Source: Mesostigma viride (Eukaryota > Streptophyta > Mesostigmatophyceae > Mesostigmatales > Mesostigmataceae). Taken from it: a DNA stretch of 64,000 nt. Under the pieces are notes generated by a model. That model did not search any database, had not been told where the DNA came from, and saw nothing but the letters and a program-made list of their open reading frames with translations. Made by a program: the position numbers and the translations under genes. Positions 20,697 through 34,878 of the stretch are shown one piece after another. The stretch lies in assembly GCA_009746045.1 (NCBI GenBank), contig RPFO01000022.1:2600041-2664040 (forward strand), given 5' to 3'. The first letter of the stretch is position 1; each line of letters starts with the position of its first letter.

Positions 20697-23260
20697 CCAG
20701 TCTTGTTTTCTGCCTTTTTGCGGGATAGAGGGATGGTTGCTGTCAGCTGCCACTTCCAACGTCCCTCACAGGACTTGGTCACTTTTCGGGGCCCTAACAA
20801 CTGCCAGGCCTGTCTGGACTACGTGGTGGTACGGCAGCCCACCATGCACTGTACACTTCGGTTCTGGATACTCGCGTGTTCGACCCACCCACGGTGTGCT
20901 CTGACCACCGGTTGGTGCGTGAGACCATTCGGCTCCGGTTCCATGTCGCCAAGCGCCGCGCCCACGTGGTGGCGTCCTGAATGGACTGCGCTACACCCGG
21001 TCTGTGGGGATCCTGAGAACTGGACGGATGCAGAGCACGAGCAGAATGTAGGTGCCGACAGGCGTACCTGGCGGCGCTGGACGCCCAGGTGGACGTCGAC
21101 GCGCTGGCCCATGCAGGGTACGTGCTCCCAACGCTGCCATTTTTGCGGGCTTTGCGGCCCGCGCGCCCCGTTGCTGGCGGCCCGGCACATGCCGGTCATG
21201 CCCCGCCGACGCCCCGGCCCGCTCTACCGCCTGGACCCCAAGGTCTTGGTCGCCCGGCGCCGCCTCAAGCGTAACCGGGACCTGCTTCTGAAACCGGTGC
21301 TCAACGGGCCGCCCTTGTGGAGGCCTACGCACATTATTGCTCAGGACGCAGAGGCGGCCTGGCAGTGCATCGCGGATGCCAAGGCCTGCCAAGCTCGCAA
21401 CCAGGGCAAGGACATGCATGTGGTACACTATATCTCGACCGGCTCGGCGGCCGGCGGCAGCGCACCCCGGTGGAGCATGTGCACGGGGGACGGCGCGGTG
21501 CCGGTCAGCCTTGACCACGCTGGTTGGCCCACAATATGTTTCCTTGACAGGTGGGGCTCGCGCCCCCCCCCCCCCCCCCCCCGGCCCCCCCGCCACTTCA
21601 CCCCGAGACGGCCGCCTGTCTCGGTGTTGATGGACCCCCCCGCCGCCTGCGCCCCCCTCCTCGGCCGCGGACTACCAATTAAGTCCCCGCCTTGAAGGAG
21701 GGCTGCCTGGCCACCAACGACGTCGTGCACCGGCCCCTTCACTTTGGAGGAACTGGTCGGCGCCCTTGCTCGCCTGCGGCACGGCGCGGCGGTCGGTGCC
21801 GACCACCTTTCTGCTGAGCTGAGCTGAAGACCCCTGCCCCGGCGGTGAGGGAGCTTGACTGCTTGCGTTCTGCAACCGTGTCCTCAGCACTCTCTGATGA
21901 GCCTCCGCGCCTGCTGAGTGGCAGACGGCCTTCCGAGTCGATCATGCTGTACAAGAAGGGCTCTGCTGCTGACCCCGGTAACTATCGGGTGTCTGCCTCC
22001 AGAGCGCAGCGCTGAAGGTCTTCATGCGCATGATGCTGCACAGGCTCCGCGCCGCGCTGGACCCACACCGGCCTGGGTGAGTCTCAGATGGGTTTCCGTC
22101 GTGGTCGTAACACTGTCATGGCTGTATTTGTCGCGCGCCGGTTGATGGAGGAGGTGCGTCGCCTTTGCCCTGACGGTTTGCCGCGCTGGTCTTCATTTTT
22201 GTTGACTATATCAAGGCCTTTGACACGGTCCTCTGTGAGGCTCTTTGGGCCATCCTAGCTCTGGATCGTGTACCACCAGCGTTTATTGCTGCCTTTCGTC
22301 GGCTGTATGAGGGCTCACAGGCAGACTCAGCAGTGCGGACTGCGGAAGGCACCACCCCACCATTCCCCCTTCACCACGGCCGGGTGTGGCAAGGTTGTGT
22401 CCTGTCAGGGCCATATGTGTTCGTTATTGTCGTGGATCACGTCATGCGCCGCCAGCGCCGGGCAAGTGCGCGCTTTACTGCTTGTTTGAGCCCGGCTTGG
22501 GCATCCTTAACGAGCGTGAATTAACATGGCGGCGGTGGCCCTGCATGGTTACCGCCTGTCCGACCTGATTTATGCGGATGATACCACCCTCATCGGGCGC
22601 CCCAAGCACATTCAGACCTGGCTGGACTGTCTAGGCTTAGAGGCGCGGGCGGTGGGGCTGGAGATTAGTGTCAAAACTGAGGCGATGGTGATTGGGGCTA
22701 CCATGCAGCTCCCCGCCGAGGCCCCGGCTGCTAGACGGGACGGAGGTCCCGTTCCGTGATCGCTTCATACTGCTGGGGAGCATGCTTGTCGCGTTTGCGT
22801 GCAACTATCTCCAGCAACACTAATAGACCTGAGCACACGACTGTTTCCAAGCCACGTGTTAAACTGGCATCTCTCAGTTAAATCGGACGAGCAAGCCGTG
22901 CCAGCAGCTCACGGCTTCCTGGCCACCACGCTTACCTCGGCGCCTGTCGCTGCGTATGCTTCGCGTGATGTCATGGATTACGTTGTTGACGTGTTAGCTA
23001 GACACGAGAACAATCCACTGCACTCTAACGATGCCCTTTCACAAAACAGCCTACTCAGATCTCCTGCTTTGGGATATGTTTGACCGGGCTTTCCAGAGAG
23101 CATGAACATATGTCCGCTGCTAATCCTGTAGCCTGCCGACTTATTGTGGCAGTGAGAGAAGCTAGGGCGCCCTCCCTCCTGCTCATTGTGTATAGGGGTT
23201 GAAGGTTCCTTTACTCTGTATTGGGACGTGACGCACCCACGTGCTAATTAATTAATTAAC
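20697..23260 (+). mobile_element. LINE 2: endonuclease end, reverse transcriptase and 3' tail, multiply frameshifted
   Basis: Near 20703 it reads AFLRDRGMVAVSCHFQRPS and then CLDYVVVRQ, the C-terminal part of an AP-type endonuclease domain. RT blocks follow from 21945: YKKGSAADPGNYR, MGFRRGRNTVMAVFVARRL, VFIFVDYIKAFDTVL, and LIYADDTTLIGRPKHIQTW (22565). Adjacent blocks lie in different frames, so several indels have killed it. Downstream sequence runs to a hairpin and a TTAA tract at 23226-23260. Confidence 0.78.
21551..21582 (+). repeat. C-rich homopolymer-like tract in LINE 2
   Basis: About 25 nearly uninterrupted C residues near 21557-21582. This is a likely source of length error in sequencing and contributes to the frame breaks. 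Confidence 0.7.
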
Positions 23261-23495
23261 TTTAATGAACATTTCCATGATTTTATTTTTTAATGATGTG
23301 CCACACGCGTTCTGCAAAAAACGCGATGTATGTGTATTGCATTACAACAAACAAAAAAACAAAAAAACAAAAAAACAACGATGATTAATTGTACCATTAA
23401 CAACATACCCAGCCAGCTAGCCAGCTGCTGAATGCTTGGTACCCCTACCATGAAAACGATGTGGGAGCAATTGCATGCATAGTCCTGCAAAAGTA
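23261..23495. other. Short intergenic stretch, 3' of PIG-H
   Basis: AT-rich with an A-rich AAAAAAAC repeat (23340-23377). Probably the 3' flank of the minus-strand PIG-H gene. No other feature seen. Confidence 0.4.
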
Positions 23496-24068
23496 TCAAG
23501 TAGTGCCGTGCTGCCTGGCCAGCAGGTCACGCAAGTCCCCGTATACCACCTTCAACTGTGCAAGGCGGAGCCTTGTCCGTGGGAATGGCACCACCATCTC
23601 ATCTTCTCCATCCACCAGCAGCGCCAAATAGAAATGACAGCCGAACGCTTGGACGGCCTCGTTGATCACGACCCCGCGCACCTTGTCCAAGCTATACATG
23701 CGCTTGGTTGGACTGCCCAGCAGATACTTGGTCTCAAGTTGAACACCCACGCCGTTTAGGAAAAACAAGGATTCCTGCTGTACAGAAAAGGCTCGGTGGA
23801 TGGCCCAGCCGGCCAGCCCCAGCGTGACTGTCACGACCAGCGTCGTGCCCGCTGGGAGCGCCCATACTGACAGGACCGTTGCCGAACTGCATGGGGGCTG
23901 CCAAATTGACGGCGGTGCCCAATAGCATGTGGCGAGAATTGACACTAAGGCAATTAGAGATGCCTCGCTGCAAATGCGAAGTAGACTATCTGGTCTACGA
24001 GAATTATGGACGATATACTGAACGCCATCCGAATGCAATCGGCGCCGACATTGCGGTTCTTCCCTCAT
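23496..24068 (-). CDS. PIGH: GPI N-acetylglucosaminyltransferase subunit H (PIG-H/GPI15)
   Basis: 190 codons, uninterrupted. PIG-H is a small subunit of the ER complex that transfers GlcNAc to phosphatidylinositol, the first step of GPI-anchor synthesis. The second half carries the family pattern: ESLFFLNGVGVQLETKYLLG, then RGVVINEAVQAFGCHFYLAL, then a VVPFPRTRLRLAQLKVVYGD end. These correspond to the ETLL..LGIQ, VINEAI and VFQ..PRL..L..IY blocks of known PIG-H proteins. Two hydrophobic segments at about residues 33-52 and 62-90 fit the membrane hairpin that anchors it in the ER. Length is close to that of animal PIG-H. The ATG at 24068 was chosen because the protein then has the expected length; no intron is needed. 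It sits between LINE debris and a repeat field and looks functional. Confidence 0.85.
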   Translation of the reverse strand: MREEPQCRRRLHSDGVQYIVHNSRRPDSLLRICSEASLIALVSILATCYWAPPSIWQPPCSSATVLSVWALPAGTTLVVTVTLGLAGWAIHRAFSVQQESLFFLNGVGVQLETKYLLGSPTKRMYSLDKVRGVVINEAVQAFGCHFYLALLVDGEDEMVVPFPRTRLRLAQLKVVYGDLRDLLARQHGTT

Positions 24069-24693
24069 CCATGTTGTAAATTCAATTTCTTTTTGGACGA
24101 TTTGTTGACATCGGATGCTTTGCCAGATGCGCGAGTCGTCCTTCTCGGTTTAGGTCAGCACGCCAGGGGCCCATCGGTAACTCATGACACACCAACGCAC
24201 CAGCAATTTTGGACAGTCATCTAGCCGACCCGGGGTAGCCAATTGCCAGTCTTCAGGTTTGTAAGTGGCAACCTCATGCAGATAGTCTTACCAATGGCAT
24301 CGCTAGTCCTGGAAGTCTGCCTTACAAACTTGCCTGGCGAAGGACAAGAAGCATTTTTATTTCGCGTGCGCAGGTTATCGTCTACGCTCCACAACCAAGA
24401 GCTGCCATTTGGTGCTCCTACCCTTATGCCTGTCAGCCATTGCTTCGTGGATCCTGACTCCTGAGTTGATTTGTGACAGGTTGAACCTTGGGTTGAAAGA
24501 CTTATTTATCTGCTGTAAATCATTGACTTATTTTATCTTTTTGTACATTATTTTGTCCCTGAATTGTCTGCTGCAATACCAGGTACTGCACCAGCAGTCC
24601 AGCACCAGGAGAAGTGAGAACCCAAGAGAACACACATTGGGTAACCAGCTGGTCAATACGTGGTACCCCTTCACCTAACGATATTAACGATAT
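24069..24693. other. Intergenic, nothing recognised
   Basis: Likely includes the PIG-H promoter. Small open frames show no family resemblance. Confidence 0.3.
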
Positions 24694-26650
24694 CAACTAC
24701 TATATTACGATCGTGTTGCGCAAGGGAGAAACCCGAACATCCTGACACCGCCGCGGGCGCCGTACCGTACGGCCTGATCGCACCCCCACGAACGCCTACT
24801 ATTCCTGAAATCCTGCGGAGCCGCGAGTTACGGCCCGTAACCGCTCGCCTGAACGCCGTCACACCCTCCTAAGATCGAGTGTCAGCAGTTCTGAACGGAA
24901 TCTGAATTCAGCAAAATGCGCGAGAAATGCCGGGGGGCATATACGGCTGATTAACTTGTTACTACGGGAAGGATCTCTATCCAAACATCCTACTTGATTT
25001 ACTAAGGGTTCAGACTGAACGGGAATTCTCTAGTGTTCAGAATGAACGGGAAATGTGCAGAAATTTAAGTTCGAACCCTATTCTGAACGGTTTTTCGGTT
25101 AAATTTTCGGTTCGGCCTACTTCTTACGCAATTTCTGTGCCAATTTTAACGAGATGACTGAACTGAACGTGTTCAGACGGGGAGCGTTGCAAAAAACGGC
25201 TCGAAACTCTGAAAAGCAGGGGGCTCAGCCCAAAAAACGGCCGTACGTAACCGAAATTTCGGGCTCCCGCTGGCCCCCCGCCTCGGCGCCCTCGGCCACT
25301 GCCCCTTCGCACTGCGCACCCCGCGTGGCGCCGGCGTTCCCGAGGACGCACCCCGCGGGTGTACGCGCCAATCGCCCGCTCAGGCGCCAAAAAGTCCGGG
25401 CCCCGCAGGGGCCCCCAACTTGTCAACTACTATATTACGATCGTGTTGCGCAAGGGAGAAACCCGAACATCCTGACACCGCCGCGGGCGCCGTACCGTAC
25501 GGCCTGATCGCACCCCCACGAACGACAACTATTCCTGAAATCCTGCGGAGCCGCGAGTTACGGCCCGTAACCGCTCGCCTGAACGCCGTCACACCCTCCT
25601 AAGATCGAGTGTCAGCAGTTCTGAACGGAATCTGAATTCAGCAAAATGCGCAAAAAATGCCGGGGGGCATATACGGCTGATTAACTTGTTACTACGGGAA
25701 GGATCTCTATCCAAACATCCTACTTGATTTACTAAGGGTTCAGACTGAACGGGAATTCTCTAGTGTTCAGAATGAACGGGAAATGTGCAGAAATTTAAGT
25801 TCGAACCCTAGTCTGAACGGTTTTTCGGTTAAATTTTCGGTTCGGCCTACTTCCCACGCAATTTCTGTGCCAATTCTAACGAGATGACTGAACTGAACGT
25901 GTTCAGACGGGGAGCGTTGCAAAAAACGGGCCGTACGAAGCCGAAATTTTATGGCTCCCGCTGGCCCCCCCGCCTCGGCGCCCTCGGCCACTGCCCCTTC
26001 GCGCTGCGCGCCCCGCGTGGCGCCGGCGTTCCCGAGGACGCACCCCGCGGGTGTACGCGCCAATCGCCCGCTCAGGCGCCAAAAAGTCCGGGCCCCGAAG
26101 GGGCCCCCAACTTGTCAACTACTATATTACGATCGTGTTGCGCAAGGGAGAACCCCGAACATCCTGACATCGCCGCGGGCGCCGTACCGTACGGCCTGAT
26201 CGCAACCCCACGACCGAGGGCAAATCCTGAAATCCTGCGGAGCCGCGAGTTACGGCCTGTAACCGCCGGCCTGAACGCCGTCACACCCTCCTAAGATCGA
26301 CTGTCACCTATTCTGAACGGAATCTGAATTCAGCAAAATGCGCGAGAAATGCCGGGGGGCATATACGGCAGGGGAAAGAGTTTGTTGCCGAAGCAAACAT
26401 TTCAAGTGTTCAGACTGAACGAAAATTAAGTTCGAACACTTTTCTGAACGGGTTTTTTGTTCAATTTTCGGTTCGGCCTACTTCCCACGCAATTTCTGTG
26501 CCAATTTCTGCGAGATGACTGACCTGAACGTGTTCAGACGGGGAGCGTGGAAAAAAAACGGCTCCAAAATGTGAAAAGCAGGGGGCTCCGTCCAAAAAAC
26601 GGCCGTACGAAACCGAAATTTTTGGGCTCCCGCTGGCCCCCCCCGCCTCG
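24694..26650 (+). repeat. Tandem ~0.7-kb repeat, about 2.8 copies, with GTTCAG palindromes
   Basis: The block CAACTACTATATTACGATCG occurs at 24694, 25424 and 26116, giving units of about 730 and 692 bp. The third is incomplete and diverges near 26640. Each unit has several inverted GTTCAG pairs such as GTTCAGACTGAAC and GTTCAGAATGAAC, an AT-rich part and a very GC-rich part ending GGGGCCCCCAACTTGT. ORFs across the GC-rich part are similar in all copies but lack family signs, and indels shift their frames. Confidence 0.85.
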
Positions 26651-28030
26651 GACCCTGACAAAAATACGGACTTGAAGTATTCAGGTCGAACGGGGAAAGT
26701 TGGACCGGTCGAACCGTACCAAATTTTAGTTCCGCATGCAGGGCGGGGCGAGCGTCGCGTGGAACGCACCAGGCTGGGCAGTGGCAATGGGTAAAGTGAA
26801 CGTGAATAATAAAAGCGGCATGGTCGGGGCAAAAAATGTTAATGAAACAAAGCGACGTGATGACCATAGTTGTTGCTGGCTGGCGATGGCGGGCGACGTA
26901 GCATGTAAAATTGGGATTGGGAATGCGAATTCCTGGCTTTTATACATCAAAAGTTTGTATTGGAAGAGTACGTATGAAACTTTCTGAGCTGGCGGGGCGT
27001 CAACCCCGTGCTACCTGCGTGGGAGAGGTCCGTGTCGCTATGGCATTTGCTGTACAATAGCCAGCGACCTGGACATTGAACGTCGTTATCAGATTGTTTT
27101 GTTTCAGTGTCGTCATTCTTCAGTTTTACGTATTTCACGCCTTGTAAAATCATTTTTGCTGTTCATGGAAGACGTGGGATGGGGCAAACGAATGTCTGGT
27201 GTCACCATAGACAGTTGCGATTGAGCGCTGGATTGCTTGGCACGGGACGAACGCTGGCGATGGCCGTTTGTGTCAAAGATGTGGTCAATGTATCTGCTTT
27301 TATCTAATGTGATTTACGTTTACCGTAATCTTATGCAATTTCCTTTTTTCCAGACGAATTTTCTTGGTCGCAGCGTGCACATACCGGACCAAGAGTCTGT
27401 CTTCCATTGTCGTATCCGTGGGGTGCGTCCTCTTCATTCTCCTTGGGAATGTCATTGCCACGTTATCCGTGTTGCTTTCTTCTGGAACAGGCTGGGCAGG
27501 GAAAGCCCATGATTGCTCATGGATGATTTCTCGTGCACCAATTTTGGGAGTCGTTGACTGCTGTGCTTCCTGACGTTGATGGTGGTTTTGCGTGTGATAA
27601 GCTGCCTTGCTTTGCACATGGGTTTTCACTGGGCTATATGGGTGAAGATGAGCAACTAGGGGTGTGTCATGCTGTGCTATATTGCTTCCATCCAGCATAT
27701 CCAAAGTTAGACTTGCTCTAATGGCTGTGCAATATTTGTGTTGTGCAGATTTTTACTGGGCTGAAGCCAAATTCACGCATGGGTAGACAGTTTGCTGCAC
27801 GTGAATTTTTACTGGGCTGTACGTGCAGGTGGGCAACCATGTGTTGTGCCATATTTTTCTACATGGATTCATCATACTTGCTGTCAAACGTAGGCCCCAT
27901 TCGCTTGCACACTGAATTTTGCTTTGCTGGCTGTGTAATTTTGATGTCTCATTGTGCAGGCGTGCCCGCTACCTGATCAACCAGGTGTGCTTTGCATTGT
28001 GCCAGCGGGGCCATGTTTGTTTCCTTTGCA
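26651..28030. other. Mostly unassigned region
   Basis: A minus-strand ORF of 134 codons (27704-27300, starting MDMLDGSNIAQHDTPL, hydrophilic, ending KRKLHKITVNVNHIR) is the only sizeable open frame. I do not recognise it and cannot tell whether it is real. No repeats of note otherwise. Confidence 0.25.
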
Positions 28031-28039
28031 CGTGTAGGC

Positions 28040-30080
<2,041 letters not shown>

Positions 30081-30964
30081 GCGCCGTAACCGAGACGTGT
30101 GTGGTGGCAACATGCCGCCTGGATACCAGCTGGCCTTGCCTCGTTAGATACATTTATGGCTGCATGTGATGGCGTGCCCTTGCGGTGGTCACAGTGGTCA
30201 CAGTGAGGGCCTGTGGTTGCCCCATACTGGTGGTGGTTGTAAAGAAGTTAGCGAATACAAAACTTTCTTTCTTAAGGTGATTTTGAAGTGGGCATGAGCG
30301 ATCGTGCACATGGTAACATTTGATGGCCATTCCATGGTGAAGTTGGGAATTGGATGGGATTGTTTGATAAAGATGCGGTGGTGTGTCTTAAAATGAGCTG
30401 TGCTAATCTCATTATGAAGTGCTCAAGACAACTCATTATAATAAATCAGAGTTGGAACAAACATTGTCTGCATCATGCCCCAACTTGAACACTACATGAA
30501 GTGTGACACCTATGCTATGTGTGTTGCGGGCTAGCTGTGTCAGCAAACAATTTTAGCTTTTAGCCCTCAAATCGTGTCCAACTCGCGCCTCACAATAGGA
30601 GCCAGTTGCACCTTGCATGGTAATGTCCACAAACTAACCTAAAACAGTTTAGTGTCCATACTGGGACCAAAGCACACTCATATAGGGACTTTGGTCTGGC
30701 AGGCCCCCAGCGGCTTGGCCGGCCAGGGCGGCATATTCTGACCTGGCCTGGCCCCAAGGGCATTCCCAAAAGGGTAGGGAAACATGCCACGAACTACACC
30801 CAGATGTTGCTGGATGACCTACTCATCCCAGCCATAACTCATAAAAAATGACTACAATATTTGGAACGAATCCATGCATCGATGCTCCTACACCAATCAG
30901 TTTTCTGCACCGCCATAGCCTCGAATTTGCATGTACATAATTATTTCGTCCCCGCAGTGGACCT
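30081..30964. other. Unassigned region
   Basis: No coding, RNA or repeat feature could be supported. Confidence 0.3.
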
Positions 30965-31245
30965 TTAGCGAGATGACTTGCCTGAACGTGTTAAGACGGG
31001 GAGCGTGCCAGGAAACGGCTCGACGCTGGGAAAAGCAGGGGGCTCCGCCTGCGGACGGGCCGTACGAAGCCGAAATTTTATGGCTCCCGCTGGCCCCCCG
31101 CCTCGGCGCCCTCGGCCACTGCCCCTTCGCGCTGCGCGCCCCGCGTGGCGCCGGCGTTCCCGAGGACGCACCCCGCGGGTGTACGCGCCAATCGCCCGCT
31201 CAGGCGCCAAAAAGTCCGGGCCCCGAAGGGGCCCCCAACTTGTTG
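30965..31245 (+). repeat. Dispersed copy of the 0.7-kb repeat (GC-rich half)
   Basis: Matches the end of each tandem unit, from GCGAGATGACTTGCCTGAAC to GGGGCCCCCAACTTGT, about 4.3 kb away from the array. It shows the repeat is a mobile or dispersed family rather than a local duplication only. Confidence 0.8.
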
Positions 31246-31707
31246 CCCTTTATATTACAATTTTAGACAGCGATTTGTTTGCGCAAACCCTAAAAGCAAA
31301 CTGTTGCCGCGTGCGAGTAGCGTTCCGCGGCGACCGCGATTGGGGGGTCGACCGTAGGGGTTCCCTTACATGCGTGCCGTTGGCTTGGTTGCGTCCACTG
31401 GTTGCGCGGCAAAGTTTGGCCCATTTGTGCCACCATTGCGGCCAAACTTTTGTCAGACAGCGTTTTGGCTGGCGTGCCTAAAGTTGTTTGCCCAAACTCT
31501 TGCCAAAAGTGTTGCGCAAACTCTTCCGTATTCGAGTAGCGTGGCCTATTGACCACAGAATTTCGGCATTGCGACCGATTCAAGCGGTATGTGTGCGACA
31601 AACGTGGTGGGGTTGTTGCCCGGTTATTGGCCGGGAACTAGCGTCAGTTTGACCACAGAATTGCTGCCCAGTCGCTGCGTGTTGGTTCGTCACTTTGCAT
31701 GTCGACT

Positions 31708-32085
31708 GCGCAGTCGCTGCGTGCCAGAGGACAGCTCGTTAAGGGTTTGTTTCAATAATTTCAACGGACGCAACGAGTGCACGATGGGACGAAGACAAGG
31801 ATAGCATGCGGAATTCAGAGAATTCGCACGATTTCCATTAAAGAAGGTCATTTAATGGTGTTGTTTGTGCATGTTGCCCGGTTGCTGCCTGGTTTTTGCG
31901 TGTCGTGGCGACCGCAGTCGCTGCGTGCCAAAGGACAGCTCGGTAGCGTTGCTTTCAATGATTTCAACAGATTTTAACGGATGCAACGAAGGCACGAAGG
32001 GACGAAGACAACGATAGCATGCGGAATGCAGAGAAATCATGCGAACTCGTGAAAGAAGGTCGTTGAATGATGTTGTTTGTGCATT
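31708..32085 (+). repeat. Tandem duplication, unit about 205 bp
   Basis: GCAGTCGCTGCGTGCCA is at 31709 and again at 31913. It is followed in both copies by AGGACAGCTCG, AACGAAGACAA-like sequence, GATAGCATGCGGAAT and GTTGTTTGTGCAT. Copies are diverged by small indels. Confidence 0.75.
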
Positions 32086-32721
32086 TTGAAAAGTCAGGTG
32101 TTGTGGGATTCAATCAACGGCAAGGAAGCGTTTATACTGGCCTTTGAGTCGAAAGTGTGCTGCTTTACGTCAAGATTTCCATAACTATCGGTTTGCGCCA
32201 CCAGTCTCGCGGGATGCGCGTCCTGCATGGAAGGGGGAAAATTTTTATCAAGGAGACATCTAGCGCAGGCCAGAAATCGGGAGAATTCGGACCCTTTCTT
32301 ATGCCCCCGGGCGAGGGACGATACCTTTCGTGGTGGGATCTACTTTGTGGTGGGATCATCTTTTGTGGTGGCTCGCGCCTTGACACCTCACAGGCATGCA
32401 ACGTAGATAACATCATTAAAACTCCGGCGGCGCTGCAGGGCGGCATGGCAAGGGATCTGGCGCTATCTGACGGGAAAGAAGGCATAACCTCACGTTGATA
32501 ACGTTGCTAAGAAGCGAAACATGTCGGCTGTCGGGGTTTTATCGAGTGGTTTTTGAGTGGTTTGTTGGAAGGTGTTTGCTGCAGGCTGCTCAGTTGTATG
32601 TAAATATTGAGGCAATTAAACGTTTCTTAGCACCGGCTTCACTGTGCTTGGAGGCTTCACTGTGCTTGGAGGCTCACCAGCTTGTGTATTTTTAGCAAAC
32701 GGATGTGTTGGAAAGAAAGTG

Positions 32722-33185
32722 ACATGGGTTGATCTGAGGGGCATACTGCACGGGTGAAACGCATGCAGGTAGGGAGTATCATTGGTAAGGCTGTATGTTA
32801 TGTGTATACATATCTTGCGTATGCGTAGGTTGCATTATGCGTATGCGTAGGTTGCATTATGCGTATGCGTATATTGAATTTGGCCTTGTGGCAAGCTTTG
32901 GTTTCTTACCAAAGGGTTGTGCTGGAAAGAAAGGTGACAGGGGTTGATCTCAGGGGCATACTGCATGGGCGAAACTGCACTAGGTACTCCTTACCTGTCC
33001 GGTCATTGGTAAGGCACGGTGCGTGCCAGGGGTTGACCTGAGGGGCGTACGGCATGGGTGAAGCTGCATGTACGTATGCCCAATACCTATCATCATTGGT
33101 AACGCACTGCGTGACAGGGGTTGATCTAAGGGGCATACTCCATGGGTGAAACTGCATGTAGGTAGAGGGCATCTTTGGTAAAGCA
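32722..33185 (+). repeat. Degenerate tandem repeat, about four copies
   Basis: A block of the form GGTTGATCTGAGGGGCATAC, then TGGGTGAAACTGCATG, then ATTGGTAA recurs near 32728, 32942, 33034 and 33119. The last three are 85-92 bp apart. A GCGTATGCGTAGGTT short repeat lies at 32818-32870. Confidence 0.8.
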
Positions 33186-34690
33186 GTATATAATGCCAGG
33201 TATACATGGTTGTCTCCTTGATACATATATTTCAGGTTCTTCTTTTCGGGGTTTAATTTCCCTATGTTGCATGCCATTCTCACCCGCCTCTAATATTCTC
33301 AATGAATGCATATATTGCTTCCACTCCGGGCGACCAACTTTACTGTAAATTGTCCTACGGTATAACCGGTTGTGATAAATTAATGGATGAATAGATTAAT
33401 GTCGCGCTCATGGTCCTCCCTGCCTTACCAATGAAATATAAATGCTTCCGTAACGCTCAATAAATGTCACAACTAAACCTAACGCACAAGCAATGATATA
33501 CGCATACGTAATTTACACGTACCTCCGTCTGAACATCGCACAGTGAACAAAGTGCAAGACGTGTTCGCTGTGTTACCCCAACGGTTACAAATGCTTACGG
33601 CCTCAGTCGCACATCTCCGTAGCGCAATGGGAAGGGCAAATGTCTCCAGAATCTCCGATTGGCCGGGAACTAGCGTACGATTTTCACAGATTTTCACTCC
33701 AGTTGGTCGCCCGGACTGGAATATTTGCTCGCGTTCAGTGGGCCCTAAATGTGCACACGTTCCGTAGACGGTTGTAGTAGAGTAGGTGACGTGTCCGGCC
33801 GGAGACCGGCCACAAACGCCGGACAGGCACAATATTGGTTACTACCGGGGGCCCGGGGGCGAAGCCCCCGTTCTTGTTCCTTTTGTTTACTGTAATATAC
33901 ACCCATTTACCCGGAAAGAAGTGAGAACCCAAAGTACTGTTGGAATCTACATGGGCATGGGCACCGATACTATATAGATCCAGCCCTCGGCCACTATAGA
34001 TATAGATTCTCTGCTGCCCATGTGCGGCGTGGGACACAACAACAACAACAACAACAAATGGGCTGGGTATGTTTCGGGGTCATTTTGGTACCAAAATAGC
34101 CCATGTACTAGTGCGTGTATATAGACTGGCAGTATATACTGAATATGCTCGGCAGTATTTCGACCCTGAAATACTGTACATATGGCCTGCATATGGCCAT
34201 CCCTGCCGCCAAGAATCATGGCCAAGCTAATACTGGCGGTCTCATTTTCCTTCCAGAATAATGGCCTTGAGGCTGCGCGGTTGAGGAAAATCATGGCGTC
34301 CATAGCCTCGTTGGTGGGGTAATATGTTACCTAAATCTCAGATAACGCAATGACGCCATCGTATGCTGGCGATATGCCCTGAAGATGAGGAGGACCGACC
34401 AATACAGTGCTCGACCTCCATATCCTGGTTCGCGAGGTAATTTCGTGCTGGAAGGTCGGCGTTTGGGCATTGGGACACCTCTCTGTGTTTGATTTCCATG
34501 TAGAAATGGCGCGACCTGAAACCGCCAGGCTTGATCGCTCTATGTGGCCCTTTTGCTATCTGTTTCAGGCCCATTCCCTATCTAGCTGCAATTTGGGCCT
34601 ATTCTGCTGTGCAAGGTTATCGGTTTTACTGATGTTTTTCTTGTAGTCGTAATGCGGGGGCTCTTTCCCCTCGGCAACTCCTGGACACGT
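33186..34690. other. Unassigned region upstream of the SPOC gene
   Basis: Contains two adjacent hairpins (GGCCGGAGACCGGCC near 33797 and GGGGGCGAAGCCCCC near 33855) and no recognisable coding region. Further 5' exons or the promoter of the following gene could lie here. Confidence 0.3.
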
Positions 34691-34696
34691 ACACAA

Positions 34697-34703
34697 ACAC
34701 ACA

Positions 34704-34743
<40 letters not shown>
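34697..34743 (+). repeat. CA dinucleotide microsatellite
   Basis: About 20 CA units directly upstream of the first recognised exon of the SPOC gene. Confidence 0.9.
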
Positions 34744-34746
<3 letters not shown>

Positions 34747-34878
34747 CCTCAACGCGGACGTCACCCTGCTACACCAGGCAGTCATGCGGGCCACTTCAGG
34801 GGCTCTCTAGAAAGGCAGCCGTCGGGATCAGCTTTGGACACGTCGGCATCGCGGCCAGTGCCATCGCCTCCGCCCGAC

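Noticed and set aside
20509-20700. ORF MFQFNSIQFNSIQ across the AATTC array
   Set aside because: Pentanucleotide repeat translation with no coding context.
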